DNA of 64,000 bases from Engraulis encrasicolus (GCF_034702125.1 NC_085865.1:18140281-18204280); one strand, 5' to 3'; counted from the first letter of the stretch, positions 1-12,134 are shown. Notes: generated by a model from the sequence alone, not told the origin. Numbers and translations are program-made.

Positions 1-1738
1 GGTCTATCTATTAAATTTTAAAACACCACCAAAGTTGAAGTGACAAAACCTGTCCCACATTAGAGCACACCCTTTTTAGTGGAGTGACTATTACAGCACA
101 GACACTAGCAGTCAACATAACATTCCACACCAGTCAATTAACTAATTATCTACGATCACTAAAAGCCTGTTCACTCTGTTCATGCCCATTAAGGCAGCAC
201 TTGGCTTTCATACCCTGACACTCAGTAACTCATCAGCCAGCCTGTCCTCTGTTATATCTGTCATGTCTTGCTGGTCCTCAGCTGGACTCTGTTTGCCTGG
301 ATTTTCTTTTAACTCAGTGTTCAGGACAACACTGCCCCTCCTAGTGTGCGGCCCTATCCAGGGTGCCCAGTTGTTATAACTGGGATGTACCACAAAAGGG
401 TTATCCTTGTTACCTTTGAGCGTTAGTAGGGTAGATTAGGAGCAAAGACAGAAGACAAAAATTGAGATTGTCAGTAGTAAACACTTCCCATTGTAAATGT
501 CCAACACAAGACACACACTACTCCTCAAAAAACAAGACACACATCCACAAAATGAATGTCACACTATTATAAAAACACATTAAAAGTGTGTGCCACCAGA
601 TACAAAAAGCCTTTACTCACTAGGAACCAACCTACGTGCTACCATCTCCTTAGAGACCTTGTCCCAGAAGGCGACAGCATCCACGTTGCCATCAAACTCC
701 TCCGGTGGCTCCTCAATTTCACTCACTGTAAAAGAAATTACAGTCATACCATAGTCTGTGCCTAACTGACAGGCAGTGTTTCACTCACTCACTCACTCGC
801 TCCACAGACTTACCAGGCATACTAAAAAAAACCTTCTTATGGAGGTCCATGACCACGGTGACAGGATGGTAGCCACATGAGACGCATGAAAATGTGTGTG
901 TGTGGTCACACAGTGCTTCAAAACTCAGATATGCATTCAACATTTTCTGTGGAGCTGGGTAGCGTCTTTCATATGTCCTTTCCAGTGCCTCGATGACACT
1001 CCCAACAGCTTGGTGAGTCTGCAAAATCATTGTTGAGATTATAATGTTCATTTGCTGTTCTGTTTATGTGATAATGACATGAGAAGTTAAAAAGCCTTTT
1101 TTCCTGCATTGTGTGCTGTAACACTTGGTAAATGTGTACACTTACATAAACTTACTAAATGTATATAAAATTACAGCATATAGAATAGACAACATTGAGA
1201 ATGATCTACCTGGAGACTGTTTCTGAGATATACACATAGGTGTACAGACAGAAGTGTATGGTCATCGAAATTGTGGACACCATCAGACCACTCCTGGTAT
1301 CGACACACCTGTCCACAGTTGTTGCACCACTTGCAGTACAATGCTATCCCTGTTTGCAGTTGTTATAAAGTAGGAGATTGAGGACAAAGAACAGGGAAGT
1401 GAGCACAGATGTACTTATCAGCACCTACAGCAAAATTAAAGCTGCAATTCAATTTGTTTTTGCCAGGACATACTACATTGGGGTACACAGAGGAATTTGC
1501 ATTATCACACCAAGGGTATGTTTTTCATGTTACTCCTATCATCACAGACATTGAACTATCTACATAAAACAACTTCTCATACACACAATACACAATGACC
1601 CACCCTCGATTACCTGTGTCATTGTGACAATCTTGCCCTTCAAAGTGATGAGTGATGGTTCACTCAGCAGTGTGCCATCAGGACAGCAGCGACAAAAGGT
1701 CTCGGATGGCACCAACACTGATGGAAAGGTCTTGATAA

Positions 1739-2260
1739 AGCCGGGCATACACTGTGCGATATTTTCACTCGTGTGTCTTAAGCTTCTACTCACACTGCAC
1801 GATGGAATTTCACTGTTTAAAAGTTCACAACTCACGTCCTCACACTACACGAGCCGACAGTCGGATGCGAGCGAAATGCTTCCACCGTACAACGCGACAG
1901 GCATGTTTCCCCGGTCTGCAGAGGAGGGAACATGCGCACCTGAGGTGTAGATGAGGTCGCGCTCAACAGCGAATCGCACGGCCCTATTCATTTGTGCATG
2001 TGAAGTGTCAAATCGGGTCGTAGCACTGCTTTAACTGTGCGATTTACGCACGAGCCACGACCAGAATTTCAAACCGTCTTGATTTTCTTGCGACCCTGCG
2101 ATTGCACGATCATGAGGCAAAATCGATTGTCGTTACCCCATGTACACTGCACGATGCGAGACTCACGATTGACCTGCGATTGAGCAAGAAATCGGCACGA
2201 CTCTCAAAAAGTCGTGCGAGTGCCAAATCGGGGCAAAAGTCACACAGTGTAAGCCCAGCT
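1739..2260. mobile_element. PIF/Harbinger-type MITE, long copy (522 bp)
   Basis: Terminal inverted repeats start AGCCGGGCATACACTGTGCG on the left and end ACACAGTGTAAGCCCAGCT on the right. The element is flanked by TAA on both sides (1736-1738 and 2261-2263), the three-base TWA target duplication typical of PIF/Harbinger. No transposase ORF is present. It lies inside the large exon of the HMGXB3-like gene. A 114-bp relative is at 13636-13749. Confidence 0.85.
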
Positions 2261-2474
2261 TAAGAAGTATCTCCTTTGGGATTTCAGCCGAAAGTCTTTT
2301 ATGTTTGTAAATGTCCTCCACCATCCTCTCCAGATTTTTGCCTACAGGAGAATAATCCATCTCTCCCTCCTCTGGTGCTGTGTCTGTCACATTGTCTTCT
2401 TGCAATGAGGCTGGGTCGGACATCTCACTACATTTCACCCTCTTGAAAAGTGCCTGCTCCTTCTCAAAAAGGTG

Positions 2475-2562
2475 CCACTTCGCAACATATTTGTGGATGC
2501 AGGACTTCCTGGCTTTGGCCACTTCGCAACATATTTGTGGATGCAGGACTTCCTGGCTTTGG
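2475..2562. repeat. 44-bp tandem duplication inside a coding exon
   Basis: A 44-base unit starting CCACTTCGCAACATATTTG occurs twice in immediate tandem, at 2475 and 2519. On the minus strand both copies can be read as a cysteine-containing segment ending in CIHKYVAKW. Because 44 is not a multiple of three, the second copy shifts the reading frame: the downstream segment starting HLFEKEQ is in frame only with one copy. Confidence 0.9.
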
Positions 2563-3943
2563 CACATGGGCAGTGCCAGTTAATTTTTCTGGTGTCGAAG
2601 GTCACCATTACCCAACCCAGCCTGCAATAATAGTTGGGAGTGGGCTCAAAAACAGAGATCACTCTCTTTGCTGGTGGCACTTACACCCTAACCAGGCAGG
2701 AGAGGGGTGTCCCTGCTTCAACAGCAGCCCTCTGCCGCGCCAGACACCTTTCTTTTCGGTCTTCCCCAAACCATTTGTGGTCCACCATCTTTTGTAACAC
2801 TTCAGCTGAACGAGGACTGCAAAGCGGCTGCGCAGGAGGACAGTATGCCAACGACTGAATGTGAGCACATTCAAAAGATCTCAAATTGGAGCGCTCGGCA
2901 CATTCTCGGTTCATTTTGCACTCATCTGCCTCACAGCTTGTCCTCTGGCTGTCCCCCCCCAAGTCCGTTTCAGCACATGCAGTGGGGTGCTGGATGCAAA
3001 ACACTTCTGCACGGCATACATGCCGTGCTCTGCGTCAATGGATTCACAATGCAGATGTTGCCCTGCTGTAATGTCCTGCTTTATGCTGGTATGGCGTCTC
3101 TGAATGTGGAGCCGGAGGTTTCTTCGATTTAAACTCAATCCACATTGTGGACACGTCACCGTGTCTTTCACTCTGCGCCTAGTCGGTGGAGGTGGTGGCT
3201 GGACGACAGGGCCATAGAGGGAGGGTGGAGAACTGAGGATAGGTGGAGTGGAGGCTGGTGAATGGGGGGCAGGAACATGTGGGGGGACTGGAGAACATAG
3301 GAGAGTTTGATTGGAGACTGGAGAATGGAGGGTGGCAGCAGGGAAATTGAGGGCTGGTTGATTTGGAGCTGGAGATACAACAGGCTGTGTGAGGGGCTGG
3401 TGGTCTATGCCAAAAATGCCCGGGCCGTTTCCTGATCCCAGTCCAGCTGTAGCTGTCTTACCTGGCTGGGGCCGACACAGTCAGGGCTGGGGCTGGAGGA
3501 AGTGACGATGTCAGCATCTCTGCTCAAGCTCTCCAGACTCATGGACTCGCTTCCAGGCTGGAATACAGAAGACAGTAGGGACAGCAGAGCAGACGAGACA
3601 GATTTAAACATAGTGAACTCAAAGTAAAAAAGGCTCAGCATACCATTACATTCTTCCTCTTACCTGGTAGGGATCTCCACCGATGAGGCTGGGGCTGGAT
3701 GCAGTACTGTCTGATGCTCCATTCGAAGTCGCAGGCTAAAACATAAATGAGATTTCATGTCGAAACGTTAGTGAGAGAGTGAGAGAGAGAGTTCTAGAGT
3801 TCTAGAGTTCTGGTTCCTTGTGGGTGGAGAGCTTATCTCTTTTATGATCTTACCTGAATAGGGGCTACCCCGATGAGACTTATACTCGATCCATTGCTAT
3901 ATGATTGCTCACTCAATCTCTCATCTAGTTCACTCGTAATGTG

Positions 3944-4377
3944 CTGAAACACAAAGTAACATTTGTATGAGATTATCTGATCATTTTACATTATCTGTCA
4001 AAAATGGCCACGCCCATTTATGTTCAAGAAGTTCTGGCTGTCGAGAACCTTACCTATCTCTCTCTGTTTCTCCCACTCTCAAAAACATAAATAAACGGAA
4101 ATTCACAGGCAGGGTGAGGGGCACATGAGGGTGAATATGAGCTGTTTTTTTTTTTCTTCTTCTTCCATTTTTCATTATTTTTCTATATGCCCGGGTCAAA
4201 TTGACCCGAACACCTTCTATGTAACCAAAACACCTTACAAGGGTTAAATTGTAAAATGTTGTCCTGACTTACATGTCCACATATGGTAACACGTAGTTAA
4301 CAATGTAGATAGTACTGATGTTTCTGTAATGAGTCACTCCCTTATAATAAAGACTTTGAACACAACACAACCACAGT
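3944..4377. other. Non-coding stretch with poly-T and a reversed GACCCG pair
   Basis: No gene is visible. The stretch holds a T-rich run near 4145-4190 and the palindrome GGGTCAAATTGACCC at 4194-4208. An (AG) and TTCTAGAG microsatellite-like stretch is just upstream at 3770-3812. Confidence 0.5.
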
Positions 4378-5034
4378 TCTCCCACTGCTGAAAGGCGGTG
4401 ATCCCTCAATGCCAGACAACTATCGTCCCTTTCCAGATAATCAGTAACTGCTATAATATTTCAGTCCTTAGTGAATGAATAGGGTAAACCTTATTTGTCT
4501 CAGAATTTTCACATCTACAATTAAGTTAGACAACATCATAGCACTATCACTGCCACTACTTTAGTTGCCAAGTCCTGTGCTGCTCTTTTTGTTGACCTTT
4601 CTAAGGCTTTTGACTGTGTGAACCATGATCTTCATTTGCAAAGTCTACAGCATATGGATTTTAGTGACATAACAATGAAGTGGTTTTTAAACTATTTTTC
4701 TGGGAGAACACAATGTGTAGCTGTTGTCAGCAGTATTCTGCTCTAGTGGAGGTCAAAATGGGTGTGCGATATTGGGGCCTGTTTTGATTCAGCAAAGGTA
4801 CATGACGACACTGTTCTATACACATTTGCCCCCTCTGTAAAGACAGCAGTTGATAATCTTCAATCTGCTTTTAGTGTTTTGCAGGCGCCTTTGCTTAGCC
4901 TGCAACTGGTTCTAAATACGAAGAAAACAAAGTACATGGATTTCGAGCGTATACCTGCTGTTGTGTGTTCTGTAATTTTGAAATACATTAAGAACAAAAC
5001 ACCTGTTGTACTCATTCTCGCCTATAGGCCTTGA
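4378..5034 (+). pseudogene. Non-LTR retrotransposon reverse transcriptase fragment
   Basis: Plus-strand frames contain PDNYRPF near 4415, then the reverse-transcriptase block FVDLSKAFDCVNHD at about 4590-4635 followed by WFLNYFSGRTQCVAV. After a frame change comes the remnant of the YADD box (DDTVLYTFAPS) with NTKKTKYMDF at about 4800-4940. The order is that of a LINE reverse transcriptase palm. Stops and frameshifts separate the blocks and the catalytic YADD is degenerate, so this is a dead copy. The clade is not determined. Confidence 0.8.
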
Positions 5035-5520
5035 CCAGCAGTGGTTGGGGTAGGGAAGGATGAGGTCTCGACTAGTGGTATGAGTGTACAGTATGAGATC
5101 CGGAACTCAGGGTCATACAGGATGTCAATCACATGACTTGTATAATATTTTTTATCTGAGTGTTTTTGTATATAAACAGAAGTGTGCCAACTAAGACAGT
5201 GTGGCTGTTCTCAGTTTGTGGATCTGGACTGCAGCCCCTCTGGGGCTGTCTCCAGTATGGGTTCTACATTTTTGTTTTCCCTGGCTCCGCGATCCTGGCT
5301 GCGCACAACTCAACCTCTGATTGTTGGAAACCGATGTCGGTCAAAAAATTATCTCAGGCTGCCAGTGTTTTGCCCCTCCTCACAACACAGTGTTTACAAA
5401 CAAACAAAAACCCATCTATAGGGATCTGCCGCATGTCTGATTGCTCATGGTCTGACAGGCTCCAAAAGAGCATATTGACCAATTACTAGGTAAGACAATA
5501 TTACTACTTGAGCTACATTG
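5035..5520. other. No recognised gene; open frame only
   Basis: A 109-codon plus-strand frame (5160-5489) is open, but its product resembles nothing I know and has no splice context. I treat the stretch as non-coding sequence beside the LINE debris. Confidence 0.4.
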
Positions 5521-5960
5521 TGAATACAAATCCTGAAAACAAAAAGAATATAGAGCCATTTTAGGCGTGGGTTTGTTGAAACATTGTTATTTATTTTAAT
5601 TCGATTAGTTTACTACAAATTGGCTTATTATGTAAGCTGCAAAGTGGATACAAATCCAGATAATAAAAATAATATAGAGTCTTATTAGGTGTGAATTTGC
5701 TGAAATATTGCAGCTTATCTTAATTTAATAACATTTAGTTGACTAAAATTGATTTACTCTTCATGGTGTGAAGTGGATACAAATCCAGATGACCAAAAGA
5801 ATATAGAGCCCTTTTAGGAGTGGATTTGTGGAGACATTAGACCTTATTCTTTTTTGGTCTAGTTTAATATCCAAGGTGGATATAAATCCAAATAGAAAAA
5901 GATTGTAGTGCCTTTTGAGGCGTGGACTTACTATGCGTTTGTATTTATGGAAAACTTGCA
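5521..5960. repeat. Degenerate tandem repeat, about 105-126 bp period
   Basis: Four diverged copies start with a motif like GTGGATACAAATCCAGAT, at about 5521, 5645, 5771 and 5875. Each is followed by AATATAGAGCC(C)TTTTAGG and a GTGGATTTG-like segment. Spacings are about 125, 126 and 104 bases. Confidence 0.75.
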
Positions 5961-6799
5961 TTGAAGTTGTATTGAATAATGTAGGCTACCTGAACTATTT
6001 GTAAAAGTAAATTGTCACACACTGAACATGCACGTGTAGAATAAAAGAGTGACGCTGTCAGACACCTTCAAACATTGCATAATCATGATTGCCTTCTTCA
6101 ACTAAAAAGCTGGATCATCCGATAAGTGAGTGCTCATTTCCTAGATTCTTTGTCACTGTTATTTATGTAGTTTAGAACATGGTATTGCCTGCTGGGTAGC
6201 ACTCCCTGGATAAGTCCAGGGAGGCCTGTAGAGTTATTCCCAAGTCAATGAAGTCAAGTAGTTGATGTGGGAAAATGGGGGATGATTCTTGAATCATAAA
6301 TGACTATGTGATGAATTAGCCTTAAAGGTTCACCTGGCGACAGCACCGCTCATTAACTAATGTTGAAGTGTCCACTGCTGATACTTTTAAAAATCTCTTA
6401 AAAACAACTTTAGTAGTGGAGTGTAACTGCTTTTAATCTCAGTTTTACACACGCATTGTGGCAGTTTAGAATTTCACTCATTTATTTTCATAGTAACTCA
6501 ATGACTGGCAAAATCTGTGATATACAGTACATACGTATTCTTTTTCTGTGTCCCAACAGACGGATATTTCCCCCATTAAATCTATGACAGCCGGCATCTG
6601 CCGGCATAGTGTCATGCTATTATAGTTGTTATGAGTTTGAGCATCATGTTACATTTTCTATTGTTTTGAATGAGGATCAAGATGCATTTTAATTCTTGGC
6701 ATGACATGACATGACAAATTAGGCCTAAATTCTGTGAAATGGACACGGATTTGGGCCACGAAATCTGTGTAAATTTCACGGATTTTGCCATAGCCTACG

Positions 6800-6803
<4 letters not shown>
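5961..6803. other. AT-rich intergenic sequence
   Basis: No gene, TIR or tandem structure was recognised here. A short direct repeat of ATGACATGACATGAC lies near 6700. Confidence 0.4.

Positions 6804-6879
<76 letters not shown>
6804..6879. repeat. (AG)n microsatellite, about 38 units
   Basis: A near-pure run of alternating A and G over about 76 bases. It creates a spurious open frame of Arg-Glu dipeptides. Confidence 0.97.
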
Positions 6880-6881
<2 letters not shown>

Positions 6882-7320
6882 AGAGTGCAGTAGGCCTAGG
6901 CCTACCTTCAAACCCTTAGGCCTATTAATAGGTTGGACTAGTTAGGCTACTACAAATGTGACATAGCCAAGCAATAGCCTATTTCTGAAACAACACATTT
7001 GGTACCATGGCTTTATCAAAACATAAAGAAGGCAAACTATCTTCTGACCAATAGATGGAGCCAAATGACACTGCCTTTATGGCTATATGAGTCACTGGGA
7101 GAATTAGCTGGCATTGGCAGACCCAATCAACGCAATTGAGCACAGTGGAATAAGTGTTCAATATTAATGTCTTTGGGATTCCAGCTTTCCAAAACGAATG
7201 TCGCAAAATTTTATGTAGGCTATTTGCAATGTGAGGGGTTGGCTGTTGATCGCTTCTTTCCCCTCATTATTGTAGGCCTGTAACTTGATTTAGAACTTTG
7301 ATTTAGGCCTACGCCCACAT
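6880..7320. other. Intergenic, TAGGCCTA-rich
   Basis: No gene was recognised. The stretch has several TAGGCCTA palindromes (near 6892-6900, 6917, 7303), a motif that recurs through the window. Confidence 0.4.
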
Positions 7321-7324
7321 ACGT

Positions 7325-7399
7325 CAGAATCCAGCGGGAACCAAGACAGCGCGCGCATTTCTCAGTAATCCTCGTCGTGTATTCCTGAGCTTCGGATCG
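7325..7399 (+). promoter_or_regulatory. Candidate promoter and non-coding first exon of the RING-like gene
   Basis: A locally GC-rich patch contains CRE-like ACGTCA, E2F-like AGCGGGAA and GCGCGCGC, and ends at a strong donor, CGGATCG followed by gtgagt, at about 7399. It sits about 800 bases upstream of the first coding exon of the plus-strand gene that ends at 11451. No TATA box is seen. The assignment is an inference from position and composition. Confidence 0.4.
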
Positions 7400-8196
7400 G
7401 TGAGTATATCTGTAGGCCTACTGTGTTTGGTTATGACATATAATTAGCCACTACGTAATTATTACCCATATCACGTTTAAGTCGTGTTACAAAATAAGCA
7501 TATATCCCATTACCGCCCATAGCTGCATTTATGTGAAGTTGTGATAATGCCACTCAATGTCATGTAGCTTAGCCTAGGTCTAGGTTGGTCAAGAGCCCGC
7601 CGTAACATCTCCGCCTAGAAGTTAGATCCGCAGGCCAAAATATAGACACAAATAAACCTCTATCTTCTTATTTGGCTTTGGTCCTTAAAACGGACAAGGC
7701 ACTTCTACGGGATCGCATACTAAGAAAAACTTTGCAGGCCCATAGTTCTATATTTTGTCTTACAAAATATCTGATCAATATCCTGGAGTTGACGGTGCGA
7801 ATTAGCTCGCCATTATTCTTAACATCTCGCTTCACGTTTAGCCTTCCTAAACCTTAACAATTGTCTTGGTATCTAACCGCGTTGAATCGTTTTAATTATC
7901 GAAGCGAAATGTAAAGAAGATGCCGCGTATAATCGTACCATCACCTCTGGGACATTGGTCAGATAAGTTATCGCAAAGGGCAGGTGCAAGTTGTAACAGA
8001 CTAGCATCCAAACAACGATTGATTTCCCTGAGATAGAAACACAGCTCCTTTAGAATCTGTGGTACAAGTAGGCATAGTTCTAGTTATTAGGGCAGTTCTA
8101 GCCAATTAACACACTTTGAACGTAGAATGAGTGTATTGGCATATGTTGTCGCTTTCCTCTAATGTGTTATTTGTGTTATTTGGGAATCGAACCCAG
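7400..8196. other. Putative first intron; nothing else recognised
   Basis: AT-rich sequence between the candidate first exon and the first coding exon, with no repeats or ORFs worth calling. Confidence 0.4.
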
Positions 8197-11100
8197 GTCA
8201 GCCGCATTGTGGAGAAGTTAAATGCCCTTAATTGGCACCCGGTGTTGCTTGTCAAGCCACACCGAAGGGCCAAAATGCTCACCCCAGGAGGCCAGAATAC
8301 AAACAGCGAAGTATGCTTGAAAAACATACTTGAGATATATAAACTCATGGTAGAAGGTAAGACAATATGTGCCATTTGGGTGCCAATGGTTACTTTTGTG
8401 TAAATTGCCACATGTATGTAATATGGTGTATATCTTTGGTAAAATATTATGTACACTCTGTTGTCGTTACACATCAACGCTACACAGTAAGTTTTGTGAT
8501 TTGTAGATGTGCTGTATCTGTCTACTCTTTTCCATCCTCAGACACGCCACTGGCCAATAGATTGGTATCTCACACAAATTAACTCATTCTTCCATACAAT
8601 ACTTATCCGAGGATTGTAATGAAGTTGCCGTTTCTCACATTTGACAACATACAAACTACACGTGTTGGTCATAAATGGAGTTGGACGTACAAAGTTTGTC
8701 TGGGGGATCTTTACAGCACTATGAATATCCTGCCTTTTTTGGAGGCTGAATCTGATGCACTAGTAGGGAACAGTTCAAGTACATGCATTCCTATTATCTA
8801 CAGTCACAATGCATGCAGTTATTGGGACAGGTTTATACACCCTTTGAAATTTCTTACATTTCTATCAAAATTGGTCATAAAGCACGGTCTGATCTCCCTG
8901 TAAATCACAAGAAGGAACAATCAATGTCTGCTTAAAGTAGTACTCTAAGTACTCTGACGGGGTCTTCCCTATGTTCCCCGGGTCCTATGTTCCCCTCTAC
9001 CGGGGAACTTTGGACCCTTTTTTCAAAAAAGCGTTGTATGTTCCCCACTGCTTCCAAGTAGACTGCTGCCGCATGGCAAAGCGCAGGTTGTTGTTGTAAC
9101 TGTGACAGGTTAGGCTTAGGGATAGTTTTGGCCAGGGCACAAAACATTGCATTATTGACTGGTTAGGTTTAGGGATGGTTTTGGGAAGGGCACAATTTGA
9201 ACATTGCATGCGGGAACATAGAACCCTTTTTAAAGAAAAAGTCCCATACAAAGGCAGGGGAAAATAGGACCCGGGGAACATAGATACGCTCCCACTCTGA
9301 CTCTTCACCATCATCACAAACCATACTAAGAAAAACATGAAAACCACGAATAACCACGGTTAACTGTGGGTTTCGTGATTACAAAAAAAACCATGAAAAC
9401 CATGAATGACTACTTGTGGGCAGCCATGTTGTAATTGTTAGGTGGACAGAAGATCATAGAGTTGCAGGTTATTAAAATTGTCTTTAGGCTGGATAAAATG
9501 GCCTCAAGGGCCTCAAACGACCCTACAGACATAGATTCCCCACCCCTGGCATAGATCAAGTTGTGCTACTGGTCTTTCTTTTTCAAAAGGGTTTGTCTGT
9601 GACCTAAAACAATTTCTGGTATTTCAGCATCCCAGTACTGGAGGCAAAATAGCCGCAAGGTTTTTGTCCTCACGGAGGAGGAGATGGAAGATCTCCAGGA
9701 CGCCAGGAGGGCCAAAATTAGGTATGTAGCAGCACAGAATCTGGAAGCTATGAGAAAGAAATCTCCCATTGGTTCCCATTGTAGCCACAGTTCCACCTAG
9801 ATTCCACTAGGTGGCGAACGCGGACAAGTGGAAACAGAGCTGACTGAGTGGAAAAGGAATGGATTGGAGATAGGGCTAAATGGTCCATAGGGCTAAATGC
9901 TAAAAAACACGCTACTGTCAATTCCAAAAGTCATAATTAAAATATTCCTGGTGAAAATTATGGTTGCAGTTATATAAGAGGCTGTATTGACATTTTTTTC
10001 AGGTGTCTAGTTTGTCCTTGCCTGGCTCTTGCCCGACCTGTAGTTCCGATGTGTATGTTTGGAGCGCCACAAGGGGGCTCTACACTTACTGAGGTGCGGT
10101 GGAAACCAGGCGAAGTTTGTCCAGAAGGGCAGAAGATTTCGACCTGTCCTCGCTAGCATTCAGCTAATGTTGTATTAAAGTCAGTGATTTGGCCTCATAA
10201 ATTGAGCTTCTTATGAGAATTACACAAAGAGATAGAACTTATGGTTGTGAAAGCGAAAAGTGAAAGCCAATTGGGAAGCTCCAACTCCCATTGTCATTGT
10301 GACACAACACTCCACAGCACACACGTGTTTACTGCACACTGCACACAACGAAATTGCATTTATGACTCACCCGTGCAAGGGGGCAGCCCCAACTGTCGCC
10401 CCTGGGGAGCAGTGTGGCGGGACGGTACCATGCTCAGGGTACCTCAGTCATGGAGGAGGATGGGGGAGAGAACTGGTTGATTACTCCCCCTACCAACCTG
10501 GCGGGTCGGGAGTCCAACTGGCCAACTTTGGGTTACAAGTCCGACACTCTAACCACTTACCCACGACTGCCCCCGTTTACCCACGCTTAAACACCATCCA
10601 CACCCATTCATCTTTCACTTGTCTGCGATAAGCCAACTACTGCAGTAACACCCCTGACCACCAGCATGTGCTCATTCTCATAGCTTAGACCTTCTCTGGT
10701 AACATCTTGTCACATTTTTGCACATCCTTAACATGGTGGTACACACACCTTTTCACACGTTCCCCTTCTATGCATTATGTCTTCTCAGTAGAAGAGAGGA
10801 CAACCATGGGGCGTTGGTGGGGAGAGCGGAGGAGATTAAGGAGGCAGGAGAAGGCCTGGAGACGGTGGCCAAGGCGATGAGGCACCTGACTGAGTTGGCC
10901 AGAACACACCTCCAGAGGCCCAGCCTACAGTCCGCACAGGAGGCCATGGCATGCCTCGTTTGCAAAGGTATGGAAACAATTATCTTAATCAACAGTAGGT
11001 GCACTTGTGAAGTTGTGAATGGACACAAAGCTGAGCGATTTGTAAGAAAGATTTTGTTAGGTCCCAGGATTGCGCCAGGAGAAGTTTGAGAGCAACTGCT

Positions 11101-11451
11101 TTATTGTACTTTATTATGAACCTGTAGCCTACCTGCAAATAACGCATGTACAATGGGTGAAGTTCTGTAGTTGACTTCCTATGTACTGCTTATGTGGCGT
11201 AGACTCGACGTGACTAATTTATAAAATGTATTTATCTTGTCATTTTGTCTTCTACAGCAATCTTCGTGGAGCCACAATTTGCTGCTTGCTGTGGGTCCTT
11301 GGTGGGCTGTAAGTCGTGTGTGGAGGAGTGGTGTGGCAACTTCGATAGTTGCCTCAAATGCAGGGCTGAGGGGTTTTCTGCAAACCTCCACGTTGTGAGA
11401 GGATTTGCTCCTGTGTGTGATTTTTTCTGTGAATTTGAGGTGCCAGAGTGA
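8197..11451 (+). CDS. Small spliced gene with a C-terminal RING-like cysteine cluster
   Basis: Four plus-strand exons join with consistent phases: 8197-8356 (phase 0 to 1), 9628-9721 (to phase 2), 10789-10967 (to phase 1) and 11258-11451 with a TGA stop. Acceptors are AACCCAG, ATTTCAG, TTCTCAG and TCTACAG; donors are gtaaga, gtatgt and gtatgg. The product has a charged middle (VFVLTEEEMEDLQDARRAKI), a helical segment and then CLVCK, CCGSLVGCKSCVEEW and CLKCR. That CxxC...CC...CxxC...CxxC layout resembles a RING or RING-like zinc fold, so an E3 ligase-like role is possible but unproved. The start codon is uncertain: the frame is open back to an ATG at 8131 if the first acceptor is not used. 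An AATAAA follows at about 11494. Introns contain a TIR element and a SINE. No lesion is seen. Confidence 0.55.
8969..9283. mobile_element. Short TIR element (GGGAACATAG type) in an intron
   Basis: The ends are inverted repeats: CTATGTTCCCCGGGTCCTAT on the left mirrors ATAGGACCCGGGGAACATAG on the right. Inside is a pair of imperfect direct repeats, GGTTAGG(C/T)TTAGGGAT(A/G)G followed by GGGCACAA, at about 9108 and 9160. There is no coding capacity. The superfamily is not assigned. Confidence 0.7.
10253..10578 (-). mobile_element. tRNA-derived SINE, near full length
   Basis: On the minus strand the head reads GGGGGCAGTCGTGGGTAAGT then GGTTAGAGTGTCGGACTTG, a tRNA-like A-box region. It is followed by the GACCCGCCAGG block, a CCCCCATCCTCC body and a tail ending in TTTCAC-type sequence. 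A truncated second copy of the same family is at 18888-19145. The element lies in an intron of the RING-like gene. Confidence 0.8.
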
Positions 11452-11499
11452 GAGATAGTGAGTGAGTGATACATGTAAGATAAAAACATGGAAAATAAA

Positions 11500-12134
11500 A
11501 ACATGGTAAAATGTAAATGTTAGGGTGGCCATTGTTTCAATCTGTCGGATTCCAGTCAGGTGCATTACCTCCTATTGTCCTTGCCGTGTATTTGACCCCA
11601 TTCAATGTTAAACATCTTATAATACATGAACTGCCTAATTCATTCGCTTAGTCTTTGATGACTTTTCATAAATAGATGTGGTCAATGTGGAAAAAGTGAA
11701 ATTTCCATAAAAACTGTTATTTCTAAGTAATGCAGTCCACATTGCAATGCATGCTGCTCTGAACCCAGTATGTACAACTGTAAGTGATGACACAGTTCAA
11801 CAGAGTGTGATTGTGAGTCAAAGATTGACACTTACTCTTCTGCAGTGTTGGGCAACTTACTCCAAAACTGTAATGCATTACTGGTTACACTACTGTCTTT
11901 GCACAATAATGTAAGGTATTGCACTGCATTTCCATTACTTTAATCTCACCAAAATAATTTAAAATGGATCAAACAATTTACAGTGTAAAGCTCATGAGTC
12001 ATGACACTTATGCAGTTCAGGCAGTTTATCGTCAGTATGCAGACAAAAAAGTAACAGGTTCAGAAAAAAACAAAAATCAAAGAATGTCACTAACAAATAT
12101 TATAAACAATTAATAACAATTAACACAAATAACA
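11500..12134. other. 3' flank with a hAT-type terminal fragment
   Basis: No gene is visible. At 11845-11900 the sequence CAGTGTTGGGCAACTTACTC followed by TGTAATGCATTACTGGTTAC resembles one end of the CAGGGTTGGGGAGTAAC hAT family found complete at 55563-56550. The other end is not seen. Confidence 0.45.

Larger units (their letters stand above)
214..3943 (-). pseudogene. Broken HMGXB3-like / CxC-cluster fish gene, multi-exon
   Basis: Exons read on the minus strand with GT-AG borders and matching phases: 3854-3943, 3664-3735, 3462-3557 (all phase 0), a large exon 3384-1614, then 1210-1349, 814-1018, 621-725 and 214-413. The large exon encodes a proline-rich linker, a C2H2-like finger (CPQCG...HIQRRH near 3130), cysteine-spaced segments and an acidic tail. 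Downstream exons carry YCKWCNNCG, FSCVSCGYHP, AFWDKVSKEM and NWAPWIGPHTR. From memory this order matches fish proteins related to HMGXB3, often linked to transposons, whose function is unknown. Lesions: a MITE inside the large exon (1739-2260), a 44-bp tandem duplication (2475-2562), a frameshift at an 8-C run near 2953-2960, and an in-frame TAA at 2681-2683. One exon between 1349 and 1614 is unclear. The gene probably continues past the left edge. The pseudogene call is firm; the family name is moderate. Confidence 0.72.

Noticed and set aside
6739..6945. ORF with an Arg-Glu repeat
   Set aside because: Direct translation of the (AG)n microsatellite.
8185..8235. tRNA-like T-arm (GGGAATCGAACCCAGGTC) suggesting a tRNA gene or SINE head on the minus strand
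   Set aside because: No cloverleaf can be drawn around it and no SINE body follows. The same bases serve as an exon acceptor with a phase-consistent open frame.
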